Positions 1 through 10,310 of a stretch of DNA of 64,000 nt are shown here, in pieces. The position numbers were made by a program, and so were the translations under genes. The stretch lies in the NCBI GenBank assembly GCA_016935195.1, contig JAFGRL010000152.1, positions 1 through 64,000 of the forward strand, in the 5' to 3' direction. The stretch's first letter is position 1; each line of letters starts with the position of its first letter. Below the pieces are notes generated by a model. The model saw nothing but the letters and a program-made list of their open reading frames with translations, ran no database searches and was not told the origin of the DNA. The stretch comes from Sedimentisphaerales bacterium. Its GTDB lineage: Bacteria; Planctomycetota; Phycisphaerae; Sedimentisphaerales; Anaerobacaceae.

Positions 1-176
1 GGGGGGGGGGGGCGCTGCTTCGGGGGATGGAAATAATGTTGGCCAATGCAACCGGCCTAAAGGTCAAACAGGTCGAAGACCCACTTACCTGCGTGGCGCG
101 CGGCACCAGTGTTTATCTGGAGAACCTGGAGCTCTGGAAGGACACAATGGACCATAACGAATATGGATGGCAATAG
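1..176 (+). CDS. mreB: Rod shape-determining protein MreB, C-terminal fragment (truncated by window edge)
   Basis: Reading from nt 3: GGGALLRGMEIMLANATGLKVKQVEDPLTCVARGTSVYLENLELWKDTMDHNEYGWQ*, matching the conserved MreB C-terminus (GGGALLRG, EDPLTCVARG). Directly upstream of mreC. Not in the ORF track. Confidence 0.93.
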   Translation, partial: GGGALLRGMEIMLANATGLKVKQVEDPLTCVARGTSVYLENLELWKDTMDHNEYGWQ

Positions 177-241
177 AAATTATGGCTGTTGTTAGTTAAG
201 TGCTTTAGTGGCCTAAAGGAGGCGGGATACGGATAGTTCAG

Positions 242-1045
242 ATGGCAAGGAAGCAGTTTAAAGTCTCCAGTGGAATGTTGTTTACCTGGCTGTTGTTGTC
301 GGGTTTTATTTTGCTTTTTGTCCCCAAGTCTCTTACGAATAAAATTCAATTCACCTTTGCTCGTACCTTTCGTCTGCCACTGGGTATCGGAAGAAATGTT
401 CTGTTATCAGCTCGTATGGAAAAGCCGGTAAAAGAGATGGTTAGTCGGCGTCAATATAGGCAGCTTCAAAATTACCTTGCAGCCGTAGAGGAGGAGTTAA
501 TCCGGAAAAACATGAAAATTGAGCAGTTATCGGGATTGCGCGAAAGATTATTTTCTCTGGAAGACGCCAACTTAATGTTCGCAGACATAATCAGCAGGGC
601 CATTGAACGGTCACGATGTCAGTTTATAATCAATCGTGGCCGCGGAGATGGTATAGCAAAAGGACAATTCGTCTTAGGCGACAACAGCATTATAGGAGTA
701 GTCGATCAAGTAGACCGTAATATGGCTGAGGTGAAGCTTATTACGGACCCGGGCTCTAAGATTGCTGTTAAAATTGCTCAAACAAAGGCATTGATGCAGG
801 GCTACGGCGGTAATATAGCTAAGGTTCGAACTTTACTTCAGGAAAAAAACAAAATTAAGGCCGGTGAAAATGTTTTAGCTTATAAAAAGCCCGGCTTTCT
901 TGACAGCCCATTTATTATCGGGATGGTTCAATCATGCCAAAGAGACGATGAGAACCCATTACTTTGGGATATAACGGTCAAGCCCGCTTGTGATATCGAA
1001 CGGCTCGAGCGCGTAACAGTAATTGTAATAAGTCCCAAAAATTGA
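242..1045 (+). CDS. mreC: Rod shape-determining protein MreC
   Basis: N-terminal TM, coiled coil, then MreC-like beta domain (INRGRGDGIAKGQFVLGDNSIIGVVDQV); follows mreB. Confidence 0.9.
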   Translation: MARKQFKVSSGMLFTWLLLSGFILLFVPKSLTNKIQFTFARTFRLPLGIGRNVLLSARMEKPVKEMVSRRQYRQLQNYLAAVEEELIRKNMKIEQLSGLRERLFSLEDANLMFADIISRAIERSRCQFIINRGRGDGIAKGQFVLGDNSIIGVVDQVDRNMAEVKLITDPGSKIAVKIAQTKALMQGYGGNIAKVRTLLQEKNKIKAGENVLAYKKPGFLDSPFIIGMVQSCQRDDENPLLWDITVKPACDIERLERVTVIVISPKN

Positions 1046-1104
1046 TAAGTTGGGTTTTTGTGTTGCAGGCATTTGCAAATAATATCTCACGGAGGCTCTG
1101 CTCA

Positions 1105-1581
1105 ATGCGATGGTTTCGGTTTGTCGGTCTGGTTGTTACGGCCACATTATTGCAGGCCAGTGTGTTGGGACATTTACGCATCAGTTGTGACCTGTTGGTG
1201 ATTCTTCTGGTATTCTTTGCTCTTTTCTACGGTGTTTTTGAGGCTATCATAGCATCTTTTGTTATTGGTTTTGCTGCGGACATCATAGGTTTTACAATGG
1301 GGCCATATACAATCAGCTTCGGGATATTCGGAACCTTGTTGGCACAACTTCATCAGTTTATTGAGGTCAGACAGATACCATACCGGGCGGCAGTCATATT
1401 TGTTGTCGGATTGCTGACGTCCATTTTGTCTAATCTTTTAACCCTTTTCAAAGCAGAACACAGCCAGTTAATGGTGTTGACCCCTCCAATTGCTGTACTG
1501 ATTTGTTCTGCAATTGTTGGTCCATTCCTGTTTTTTCCGGCAGCATGGTGGATGCGCATAAAAACACGCCACTTTAGCTGA
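1105..1581 (+). CDS. mreD: Rod shape-determining protein MreD (ORF opens at 1042; MRWFRFVGL at 1105 is the likelier start)
   Basis: Multi-TM small protein between mreC and PBP2; hydrophobic MreD-like pattern. Confidence 0.75.
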   Translation: MRWFRFVGLVVTATLLQASVLGHLRISCDLLVILLVFFALFYGVFEAIIASFVIGFAADIIGFTMGPYTISFGIFGTLLAQLHQFIEVRQIPYRAAVIFVVGLLTSILSNLLTLFKAEHSQLMVLTPPIAVLICSAIVGPFLFFPAAWWMRIKTRHFS

Positions 1582-1641
1582 CGTTAGAGCTGGCTTCAAT
1601 GGCTATTATGTGCTCTGCTTAATAACTGTGTCTTTAGAGAT

Positions 1642-3735
1642 ATGTTTAACAAACGTGTCAAAATCCTTGTTACTGCGATATGTATTCTTTTGTTCGTTTG
1701 GCTGGTTCGGCTGATAAGTATGCAGCTGCAATCCAGCGGCTTTTACCGGGCAAAAGTTACAGAGCTAAAGCAGCAAAGGGGAAGCAGCCTGCAGCTTAAG
1801 ACCATCAGGGGCAGGATTTTAGATAGAAACGGCAACGTATTGGCAGAAGATAAACCACGGGTGCAGCTATGTATAAGCTATAATCTGGCCCGCGTTCTTG
1901 ATGGCCGCCTGCAGGAAAATTCGTATAATGAAGATAACAATAGCGCAATTCAGGAGCTCTCCCAGGTTATTAACAAATCAGCAAAGTTAGGAGCGGTTAG
2001 CCCTTCGCATATTATCGAGAAGATTCGCCGGATAAACGATTTTGTGTGGAAGCACCGGCTGTTTCAGGCCTGGCGAAGAAATTTCCCAAATTCTGAGTTG
2101 TTAAAGCAGTACAAAAATATCGCGAGTATTCCGTTTTCACAAGCCCAAGCAGATTTCCAGGAAAAGGAACCTGAGCCGGCAAAACAAGTTCAGCTTGTAA
2201 GAGCTATTGATATTGAAGAAATGCATAAGCCCTGGCCGATAGCTGTCCTGCAAACCGATGACGATATCTTCGCTGCTCAATTGGAATTTATGGATGCCGA
2301 TGGTGTAAGCATTCGTACAGTAGCTAAAAGAATATATCCTTACGCCTCGGCTGCTGCCCAGACCATCGGCTGGGTGGGTCGGCCGAGCGCTGCCGATAAA
2401 GAAGTTTTCGAAAATGACAGGCTCACCAGCTATCTTTCTGACGAACTCTGCGGCAGAGAGGATGGAACTGAATATGTCTGTGAAGCCATTCTCAGAGGAA
2501 GGCGAGGGGAAGTCTTTTACAGCATAGACGGCCAGCGGATACAACGTGCCAAAACCGAGTTTGGGGAGGACGTTTGGCTTACTATAGACATTGAGCTTCA
2601 GCAGAGAATTGAAAGTCATATAACCAACTGCAGACTGAATCCCAAATGTGATTTGCCGGCCGCAGTTGTGGTAATCGACGTTGCAACTGCAGAAATACTA
2701 ACATTAGTTTCAACACCTGTTTTCGATCTTGATCGCATAAGATCCGATTATGCTGTTTTTGCCCGGAATCCCAATGAGCCGCTGAGAAACCGAGCTATAA
2801 ACAAGCAATATCCGCCCGGCTCAGTTATAAAGCCTTTCATACTCATTGCAGGTTTGGAAACCGGCGAAATTACACCGACCGAGATTATAAGCTGTCCGGC
2901 CAAAAGACCTGCAGCGCCTCCTCGATGCTGGGTTGAAAAGCAATATCATATAGGCCACGACGACGAATTTCGAGGCCAGGGAGGAAACAACGCCCGCAAT
3001 GCAACCAAGGGAAGCTGCAATATCTATTTTTCACGACTTGCTGGAAGAATTGAACCAAAAATCTTACAGCAGTGGCTTTTTAACTTCGGCTTTGGCCGCA
3101 ATATTCTTTTTGTCCCTGAGGATTTGGAAAGAGCCAACCTCAAGAGAAATTTCAGACAAACACAAGGACAAATATCAAGCATCATTCCGGAAAATAACAT
3201 CCGCCGATTCAGCCAGGTACCTCACTTGACAGAGGCCGAAAGAAGATGGTTCGGCATAGGTCAGGGAAGTTTACGCGCTACCGTTTTGCAGGTCGCAAAC
3301 GCAATGGCATCTCTGGCACGCAAAGGCTTTTACAAACAACCTCGCCTTTTGCTCAACTGCGAATCTGCCGGGCAGGACTCAAATACGATAGACCTTGGTA
3401 TTTCAAAGCAAACTCTGGCTGTCGTCTATGACGGTATGGGTGCGGTTGTAAACGAGTGGGGGGCAACAGCATACGAAGCCTTCGCCTATAGCGGCTTTGC
3501 TGAGCAGGGTGTTAAAGTTTACGGCAAAACAGGTTCAACGGAAAACCCGTACAACGCCTGGTTCGCAGGTTTCGCCGAAGACATTACCGGCCGAAGTATC
3601 GCGATTGCCGTTGTTATCGAAGAAGGTCAAAGCGGCGCAAGAGAGGCTGCACCACTGGCCCGCGATATCATTCAATTTTGTATCGAAGCCGAATATCTTG
3701 GCCAATCCCAGCCGAAAGTAGAAGAAACCAAATGA
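1642..3735 (+). CDS. mrdA: Penicillin-binding protein 2 (peptidoglycan transpeptidase)
   Basis: N-terminal TM; RGRILDRNGNVLAED; SxxK motif GSVIKPF; SxN motif KGSCN; KTG motif YGKTGSTE. Confidence 0.92.
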   Translation: MFNKRVKILVTAICILLFVWLVRLISMQLQSSGFYRAKVTELKQQRGSSLQLKTIRGRILDRNGNVLAEDKPRVQLCISYNLARVLDGRLQENSYNEDNNSAIQELSQVINKSAKLGAVSPSHIIEKIRRINDFVWKHRLFQAWRRNFPNSELLKQYKNIASIPFSQAQADFQEKEPEPAKQVQLVRAIDIEEMHKPWPIAVLQTDDDIFAAQLEFMDADGVSIRTVAKRIYPYASAAAQTIGWVGRPSAADKEVFENDRLTSYLSDELCGREDGTEYVCEAILRGRRGEVFYSIDGQRIQRAKTEFGEDVWLTIDIELQQRIESHITNCRLNPKCDLPAAVVVIDVATAEILTLVSTPVFDLDRIRSDYAVFARNPNEPLRNRAINKQYPPGSVIKPFILIAGLETGEITPTEIISCPAKRPAAPPRCWVEKQYHIGHDDEFRGQGGNNARNATKGSCNIYFSRLAGRIEPKILQQWLFNFGFGRNILFVPEDLERANLKRNFRQTQGQISSIIPENNIRRFSQVPHLTEAERRWFGIGQGSLRATVLQVANAMASLARKGFYKQPRLLLNCESAGQDSNTIDLGISKQTLAVVYDGMGAVVNEWGATAYEAFAYSGFAEQGVKVYGKTGSTENPYNAWFAGFAEDITGRSIAIAVVIEEGQSGAREAAPLARDIIQFCIEAEYLGQSQPKVEETK

Positions 3736-3852
3736 CGGCTCTTATAGGGAGCCGCAATAGTAAAGAAGCCCAACTCAAAATTCAAAACTATTCTCACCCA
3801 GTCTTTAAGCCACTTCGTCCAAGGCCGCGAAGGCTTAAAAAGCCGGATTCCC

Positions 3853-3895
3853 GTCATTGCGAGATCCTTCGATATACCCAGGGCCTCGCAATGAC
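3853..3895. repeat. Intergenic palindromic repeat, copy A
   Basis: GTCATTGCGAG (3853-3863) and CTCGCAATGAC (3885-3895) are a perfect 11-bp inverted repeat; the ends match related copies elsewhere in the window. Confidence 0.7.
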
Positions 3896-4016
3896 CCGTG
3901 AATTATGTTGGGTTCCTTACAAGGAAATCTTATCGAGTTTGGAGATTGCCCGGGCCCGGAGCAGAAGGCATAGTTACGGCGTTGACATAAGTTAACGGCC
4001 CGGCTATTATGCGATT

Positions 4017-7000
4017 ATGGCGAAGAATGGATTTACACATCTTCATTTACACAGCCAATACTCGCTGCTCGATGGTGCTATAACCTTTGACCGGCTGTTT
4101 AAGCGATGTGCTGAGTTGGGGATGGATTCAGTGGCAGTAACCGACCACGGGAATATGTTTGGTGCTGTAGAGTTTTACAGCAGGGCCTTGTCTGCTCATA
4201 TCAAACCTATCATCGGCATCGAAGCATATATGGCACCGGCCAGCCGATTTGATAAAACCAAAACTTCTATTTCAGATGCCGCTTATCATCTGGTACTCCT
4301 GGCAGAAAATAATACGGGGTATAAGAATCTGCTTAAGCTGGCCAGCACTGGTTATACCGAAGGATTTTACTATCGCCCCAGGATTGATAAGGAAATTCTT
4401 ACTGAGTTGAGCGACGGCCTTATTGCTACCTCAGCATGTATCAAAGGTGAACTGGCTGCATTATTATCAAGGGGTGATGAGGCAGGTGCAAAAGCTGTTG
4501 CCGAAAGTTACTTGAAGATATTTGGCCCTGAGCGGTTTTTTGTGGAAATCCAGATCCACGCCGATGATGATCCGGATATTCGTCAGGGCCTGGTCGAGCT
4601 TGCCAGAAGTATGGGCCTGGGCCTGGTTGCTACCAATGACGTTCATTTCCTAAAGAGCCAAGATTACGAAGCTCACAATTGCCTGTGTTGCATAAGTACA
4701 GGCAAGAACTTCGAAGATCCGACGAGAATGATATACCCGAAGGATATTTTCTTAAAAAGTCCAAAGCAGATGCGTGCTCTTTTTGAGGATTATCCTCAGG
4801 CATGTGATAATACTGTTGCAATTGCAGAAAGGTGTAATGTTGAGCTGGATTTAAAGAGTCGGCATGCACCGGGATTTGAGCCAGCAGATGGGTCGAGCCC
4901 TGAAGCGTTTCTCACGAAAGTGTGCTATGAAAATGCTAGGAGACTTTACGGAAATGTTGACGGTGAGCTAAAGAAAAGGCTTGACCGCGAGCTTGAGGTT
5001 ATCGAATCGAAAGGCTTTGCGAGCTATTTTCTTATTGTCTGGGACTTCTGTAATTTTGCTCATAAAAATCATATTCCTGTAGGCGCCAGAGGCAGTGCCG
5101 TAGGTGCGGTTGTCGGTTACTGTCTCGGGTTAAGCAACGTTGACCCGGTGAAGTATGACCTTTTGTTTGAGCGTTTTATGGACCCTGAGCGTAATGAGAT
5201 GCCTGATATTGATATTGACATCTGCCAGGATGGCAGGTCGAAGATAATAGACTACGTTCGTCAAAAATACGGGCACGTTGCACAGATAATCACCTTTGGG
5301 ACGATGAAGGCCAGGGCTGTTATTCGCGATGTTTGCCGGGTATTGGGGGTTGCCTTGAGTGAAGCTGACAGGTTAGCCAAGCTTGTTCCCGATTCCCTTG
5401 GTATGACGCTTGAGAAAGCACTGAAAACAGAGCCGCAGCTTAGGGAAGCCTGCCAGCGAAATGAGCATACACGAAAAGTTATTGACATTTGCAAGAAGCT
5501 GGAAGGTCTTGCTCGCCATGCCTCTGTTCACGCTGCTGGAGTTGTTATAGCCGATAAGCCTTTGACGGATTTTCTGCCTCTTTATAAGGCGTCGGATTCT
5601 GATGAAGTTGTTACACAATTCGAAGGGCCAATGGTGGAGAAGGTCGGCCTGTTGAAAATGGATTTTCTGGGTTTAAAAACCCTTAGTGTTCTGGAGCGTT
5701 CACGTCAGCTTGTAAAAGAGATACATGGCCGGGATATTGATATTGAGAGCATTGGCCTGGATGAGCCACAGGTTTTCGAGCTTTTCGCAAGCGGCAGGAC
5801 AAAAGGGGTTTTTCAGTTTGAATCTGGTGGGATGCAGGATTTACTTATGAAGATGAAGCCGGACCGGATTGAGGACCTTATCGCAGCAAATGCATTGTTT
5901 CGTCCCGGCCCTATGACACTTATAGGCGATTATATTGACCGCAAGCACGGTTTGAAATGGCAAGTGCCTCATCCGATTATGAAGGAGGTGCTTGAAGAGA
6001 CCTATGGTATAATGGTCTATCAGGAACAGGTGATGCGGATTTGCAATCGTCTTGGTGGCATACCCTTGCGTGAAGCTTACACCCTGATTAAAGCGATAAG
6101 CAAAAAGAAGGCCAGGACCATTGCCAAGGAGAAGGAGAGATTTATAAGTGGGTGTATCAACAAAGGTCTATCGAGAAAACAATCCGAAGAAAATTTCGAA
6201 TTAATAAAGAGATTTGCCGGTTATGGTTTTAACAAGAGCCACTCGACTCGTTATGCCATTATTGCTTATCAGACGGCATATATGAAGGTTCATTGGCCTC
6301 TTGAATTTATGGCGGCCCTTTTGACTTATGAGATGGGCAGCACAGATAAGGTTGTGGATTACATCCGCGAGTGTGGTCATATGGGTATTGAAGTATCGGC
6401 GCCGGATATAAACGAGAGCGGCGTTAATTTTACACCTCTTTACACGGACAAAGTGAAGAAAGGGACAGGTGTCCTTCGCTTTGGTTTAGCAGCGGTTAAG
6501 GGGGTTGGCCAAAGAGCGGTAGAGCAGATTATAGAGGCACGTAAAAGAATAGGCCAATTCCAGAGTTTATTTAATTTTTGTGAAAACGTCGATCTTAGGC
6601 TTGTCAATAAACAAGTGTCAGAGGCTTTGATAAAAGCCGGCGCCTTTAACCGGCTTGGTGGCAACCGTGCTCAGATGCTGGTCGGGCTGGAAAAGGCGAT
6701 GCAGATAGGAATGCGGGCCCAGAGCGACCGGCAGAGCGGTCAGTTAAATCTTTTTTCTGCATCCGGAGCAGCGAAGGATTTTTCAAAGGATGCCGAGCGT
6801 TTGCCGCAGGCCGAACCCTGGCCTGAAGCTCAGATGCTTGCTTACGAGAAGCAGGTTTTGGGTTTTTATGTTACGAGCAACCCTTTGAGTCATTATGCCG
6901 AAACTATAAATTCTTATTCCACTCATAACAGTTCACAATTGAAGAATGTCAGAGAAGGCCAGATAGTTACAATTGGCGGGATGATAACCAAGAAAAGATA

Positions 7001-7469
7001 CCACATTATCAAAAAGGGCTCGAGTTCCGGCTCAAGAATGGCTGTTTTTACTCTTGAGGACCTTCAGGGTCAGGTTGAGGTAGTTTTGTTCCCTGATACG
7101 CTGAGCAGGTATGCTGAGGAGGTAGTTGAGGACAATGTGGTTTTTGTCAGGGGTAAGATTGACTTTCGCAGAGAAAAGCCAAATATTCTGGCAGCAGAAA
7201 TTATCAGATTAACCGAGTCAGCCGAGAAGCTGGCAGCCAAGGTCAGGATTAACCTTGATGCAAAGGAGGTTACCAAAGAGACAGTGGCCAGGATACAGAG
7301 TGTTTGCAGGGGCCACAGAGGCAGCAGCCCACTTTACATATCGGTAAGGACGGGCAAAGGAGTGGTTTGTGCCAACGCCGGGCAGGAGTTTTCCATTAAG
7401 CCTGATGTGGATTTTTGTCGGAAGATGAAGCAGTTGGTTGGTCCTGGAAACCTTCAGCTTATGAAGTAA
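4017..7469 (+). CDS. dnaE: DNA polymerase III subunit alpha
   Basis: PHP domain start (FTHLHLHSQYSLLDG), catalytic PDIDIDIC motif, C-terminal OB domain; 1150 aa. Confidence 0.97.
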   Translation: MAKNGFTHLHLHSQYSLLDGAITFDRLFKRCAELGMDSVAVTDHGNMFGAVEFYSRALSAHIKPIIGIEAYMAPASRFDKTKTSISDAAYHLVLLAENNTGYKNLLKLASTGYTEGFYYRPRIDKEILTELSDGLIATSACIKGELAALLSRGDEAGAKAVAESYLKIFGPERFFVEIQIHADDDPDIRQGLVELARSMGLGLVATNDVHFLKSQDYEAHNCLCCISTGKNFEDPTRMIYPKDIFLKSPKQMRALFEDYPQACDNTVAIAERCNVELDLKSRHAPGFEPADGSSPEAFLTKVCYENARRLYGNVDGELKKRLDRELEVIESKGFASYFLIVWDFCNFAHKNHIPVGARGSAVGAVVGYCLGLSNVDPVKYDLLFERFMDPERNEMPDIDIDICQDGRSKIIDYVRQKYGHVAQIITFGTMKARAVIRDVCRVLGVALSEADRLAKLVPDSLGMTLEKALKTEPQLREACQRNEHTRKVIDICKKLEGLARHASVHAAGVVIADKPLTDFLPLYKASDSDEVVTQFEGPMVEKVGLLKMDFLGLKTLSVLERSRQLVKEIHGRDIDIESIGLDEPQVFELFASGRTKGVFQFESGGMQDLLMKMKPDRIEDLIAANALFRPGPMTLIGDYIDRKHGLKWQVPHPIMKEVLEETYGIMVYQEQVMRICNRLGGIPLREAYTLIKAISKKKARTIAKEKERFISGCINKGLSRKQSEENFELIKRFAGYGFNKSHSTRYAIIAYQTAYMKVHWPLEFMAALLTYEMGSTDKVVDYIRECGHMGIEVSAPDINESGVNFTPLYTDKVKKGTGVLRFGLAAVKGVGQRAVEQIIEARKRIGQFQSLFNFCENVDLRLVNKQVSEALIKAGAFNRLGGNRAQMLVGLEKAMQIGMRAQSDRQSGQLNLFSASGAAKDFSKDAERLPQAEPWPEAQMLAYEKQVLGFYVTSNPLSHYAETINSYSTHNSSQLKNVREGQIVTIGGMITKKRYHIIKKGSSSGSRMAVFTLEDLQGQVEVVLFPDTLSRYAEEVVEDNVVFVRGKIDFRREKPNILAAEIIRLTESAEKLAAKVRINLDAKEVTKETVARIQSVCRGHRGSSPLYISVRTGKGVVCANAGQEFSIKPDVDFCRKMKQLVGPGNLQLMK

Positions 7470-7508
7470 CCAGAAAATCAGGCATCAAGATTAAGGAGGA
7501 CCCAAAAT

Positions 7509-8138
7509 CTGAATAGCGATAATTTGAGAGATAAGTTGCAAGGTAAATTCATTGTTCTTGACGGTCCGGATGGCTGTGGAAAAACAACGCAGGTACAGCT
7601 TTTGAGCCAATGGCTCAGGCGGCAGGGCGTTGAGACTGTTAGTTTTCGCGAACCCGGTGGAACTGTTATTGGAGAAAAGATTCGACAAATCCTGCTAAAT
7701 CCCGAACATATAACGATGAATACGGCAACGGAAGTTTTGCTTTATATGTCGGCAAGAGCACAAGTGTGGGTGGAAAAAATTTCACCCGCCTTGGAAGCAA
7801 ATAAGTGCGTTTTACTTGACAGATGGCTTTCGAGCACCTGTGCCTATCAGGGCTATGCAGGCGGATTTGGTATAGATAATGTTATCAGGATAACAGAAGG
7901 GTCATTGGCCAGAATCTGGCCTGATTTGACCATTATTATGGATGTTGACATGGAGACCTCAACGAAGAGAATGAAGCGGCAGCCTGACAGAATGGAAAAA
8001 AAGGGAAGTTACTATCACAATAAAGTACGACAGGGTTTTATTGAGCTTGCTCGACGGCCAAATTTTGAGCTGATTGACGGCAGTGGCGATATTCAACAGG
8101 TGCATAAACGGGTGATTCAAGCCATTGAGAGATATTAA
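7509..8138 (+). CDS. tmk: Thymidylate kinase (track start TTG 7524; in-frame CTG 7509 is better placed relative to the SD)
   Basis: P-loop LDGPDGCGKTTQ, DRWLSSTCAYQGYAGG; strong AAGGAGGA at 7493-7500. Confidence 0.93.
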   Translation: MNSDNLRDKLQGKFIVLDGPDGCGKTTQVQLLSQWLRRQGVETVSFREPGGTVIGEKIRQILLNPEHITMNTATEVLLYMSARAQVWVEKISPALEANKCVLLDRWLSSTCAYQGYAGGFGIDNVIRITEGSLARIWPDLTIIMDVDMETSTKRMKRQPDRMEKKGSYYHNKVRQGFIELARRPNFELIDGSGDIQQVHKRVIQAIERY

Positions 8139-8161
8139 GATTCACTTCGAGTTTTGTTTTT

Positions 8162-9274
8162 ATGTCACTTAAAGAGATTTTTTGTCAGGATAAAGCAGTT
8201 TCGATTTTGCAAAGGGCATTTACCCAAGGCAGGATGTCCCACGCCTATATTTTTTCCGGGCCTGAAGGTGTAGGAAGATGTAAAACAGCCCGCGAATGGG
8301 CGAAGCTGCTAATTTGTGAACACCCTATTTTGCAAAAAGATTATGCCGATAGTTGTGGTAGCTGCAACTGTTGCAGGGTTTTTGAGGCAGGCTCGCATCC
8401 GGACTATGTTGAAGTTTACAAAGAACTGGTTGAGTTCACTAAAGAACCTAAAGGCAGGAAAAGGCCTGTTGCTTTTCCAGTTGATGTGGTTCGTGAGTTT
8501 TTAATAGAGAAAGTTCAGCACAGGCCTATATTAGCGAAAAGGAGAGTTTTTGTCTTAAAAGAAGCTGAGAAATTAAACATTGCATCTCAAAATGCTCTTT
8601 TGAAGGTTCTGGAAGAGCCGCCGTCATATTGTAGTATCATTCTTCTTTGCACTCGGTTTGAGAAGCTTTTAGCGACCGTAAAGTCGAGGTGCCAGGTAGT
8701 TCGCTTCGGCCGGATTGATGAAGAGAGGACTGTTGAAAAACTCATAGGCCAGGGTATCGAGGGTGATGTGGCTTTGTATTTTGCGCGTTTTTGTCAGGGC
8801 AGACTGGGGCAGGCCTGTCAACTATGTGCTCTTGAGTTGGCTGATGCCGAAATTTATAACACCAAAAAAAAAGTGGTAAGTTTTATATCGACGGGTGAAC
8901 TGTCGCAGGTGTTGGATATGGCCAATTGGCTGCTGGCAGAAGCTAAAAAGATTTCGTCCATATGGTCAAAACGCCAGGAGGATGTCAGCGTCAGCGATAT
9001 TAACCGAAAAGTTGTGAAACTGTTTGTGAATGTAGTTATCTCGGCTCTGCGCGATGCTGTCTGTTTGCAGCTTGGAGATAATAGCACAATTACAAACTTC
9101 GACCAAAAAGCAGATGTGGAACAATTAGCTAAGCGATTCGACCCTGAAGCGGCAGCGCAAAAGATTACTAATTGCTACAATACTCTTCACTGGATTGATT
9201 CTGCGGTGAATGAAAAGCTGATTTTCGAACAATTGTTGTTAAATCCGTTTGTTTGTGATACAATTGATGTGTAA
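8162..9274 (+). CDS. holB: DNA polymerase III subunit delta'
   Basis: AAA+ clamp-loader features: SHAYIFSGPEGVGRCKTAREWAK, Cys zinc motif CGSCNCC, NALLKVLEEPP. Confidence 0.93.
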   Translation: MSLKEIFCQDKAVSILQRAFTQGRMSHAYIFSGPEGVGRCKTAREWAKLLICEHPILQKDYADSCGSCNCCRVFEAGSHPDYVEVYKELVEFTKEPKGRKRPVAFPVDVVREFLIEKVQHRPILAKRRVFVLKEAEKLNIASQNALLKVLEEPPSYCSIILLCTRFEKLLATVKSRCQVVRFGRIDEERTVEKLIGQGIEGDVALYFARFCQGRLGQACQLCALELADAEIYNTKKKVVSFISTGELSQVLDMANWLLAEAKKISSIWSKRQEDVSVSDINRKVVKLFVNVVISALRDAVCLQLGDNSTITNFDQKADVEQLAKRFDPEAAAQKITNCYNTLHWIDSAVNEKLIFEQLLLNPFVCDTIDV

Positions 9275-9330
9275 GACTTTTTTCATATAAGTGCGCTTTA
9301 GCGCATTTTTATTTGTTTTGTGCAGGTTAT

Positions 9331-10296
9331 ATGTCTGAGACTATCAAAGTAAAACCCAGACAGACGAAGAATAATAAGTGTATGTTGGTGCACTACAGCC
9401 GTATGAATACACTTGGGTGGTTCGAGCATCAGCAGGTGAGTGTGCCCAAAGTAAATATACGTGTTGTGGTCAAAACTGAACGAGGGCTCGAGCTGGGGCA
9501 TATTGTCGGGGTTTTTTCCTCTTATAAGTCAGGACAGTTCAGGCTAAGCGAAGAGGAGGTTGAGGAATACTTCGAGGACGGCGACGATCATCTGTCTTTT
9601 GAAAAGGTCGGCAAGTTTATCCGGTACGCTACTGCAGCGGATATAAGTGAAGAGAAGCATCTTGAGAAAATTGCAGAGGATGAGGCAAGGAGATGTCGGC
9701 GTTTTGTTAAGGATTTAGAGCTCCCGATGAAAATTGTTGAAGCTGAGCATATTTTCGGCGGCGAGCGAATTATATTTTATTTTATGGCGGACGGCCGGGT
9801 GGATTTTCGTGAGCTGGTGAAAGTGCTTGCCCAGGAATATCAGACCCGCGTTGAGATGCGGCAGATTGGTTCGCGTGATGAAGCGAAGCTGCTTGGGGAT
9901 GTGGAAGCCTGCGGGCAGCAGTGCTGCTGTCAGAGATTTCTTAAAATCCTAAAGCCGGTCAATATGCGTATGGCAAAGATGCAAAAGGCGACTTTAGACC
10001 CTTCAAAGATATCGGGCTATTGCGGGAGACTGAAGTGCTGCCTGCGCTATGAGGATCAGACTTACAAGGAGCTTAAAAAATGGCTGCCAAAGAGCAAAAC
10101 AAAGGTCAAGACAAAATACGGTTACGGCAAGGTGGTTGAGACCCAAATACTGACACAACTTGTGGTAGTGGAACATGACGGCGGTACTGAGAAAATGGCA
10201 CTTCCTTTAGAGGAAATTGAAGTTGTTGCATCTGATTTGCCTTCTGAACAAAAGGCCGATAATGCATCGAATTCTCTCGATGGCGAAAGCAAGTAG
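9331..10296 (+). CDS. PSP1 domain protein (RicT/YaaT-like); likely start ATG 9331
   Basis: GDVEACGQQCCCQRFLKILKPVNMRMAKMQ and GYCGRLKCCLRYE signature of PSP1/YaaT; follows tmk-holB. Confidence 0.9.
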   Translation: MSETIKVKPRQTKNNKCMLVHYSRMNTLGWFEHQQVSVPKVNIRVVVKTERGLELGHIVGVFSSYKSGQFRLSEEEVEEYFEDGDDHLSFEKVGKFIRYATAADISEEKHLEKIAEDEARRCRRFVKDLELPMKIVEAEHIFGGERIIFYFMADGRVDFRELVKVLAQEYQTRVEMRQIGSRDEAKLLGDVEACGQQCCCQRFLKILKPVNMRMAKMQKATLDPSKISGYCGRLKCCLRYEDQTYKELKKWLPKSKTKVKTKYGYGKVVETQILTQLVVVEHDGGTEKMALPLEEIEVVASDLPSEQKADNASNSLDGESK

Positions 10297-10310
10297 CTTT
10301 TAGGGAAATT

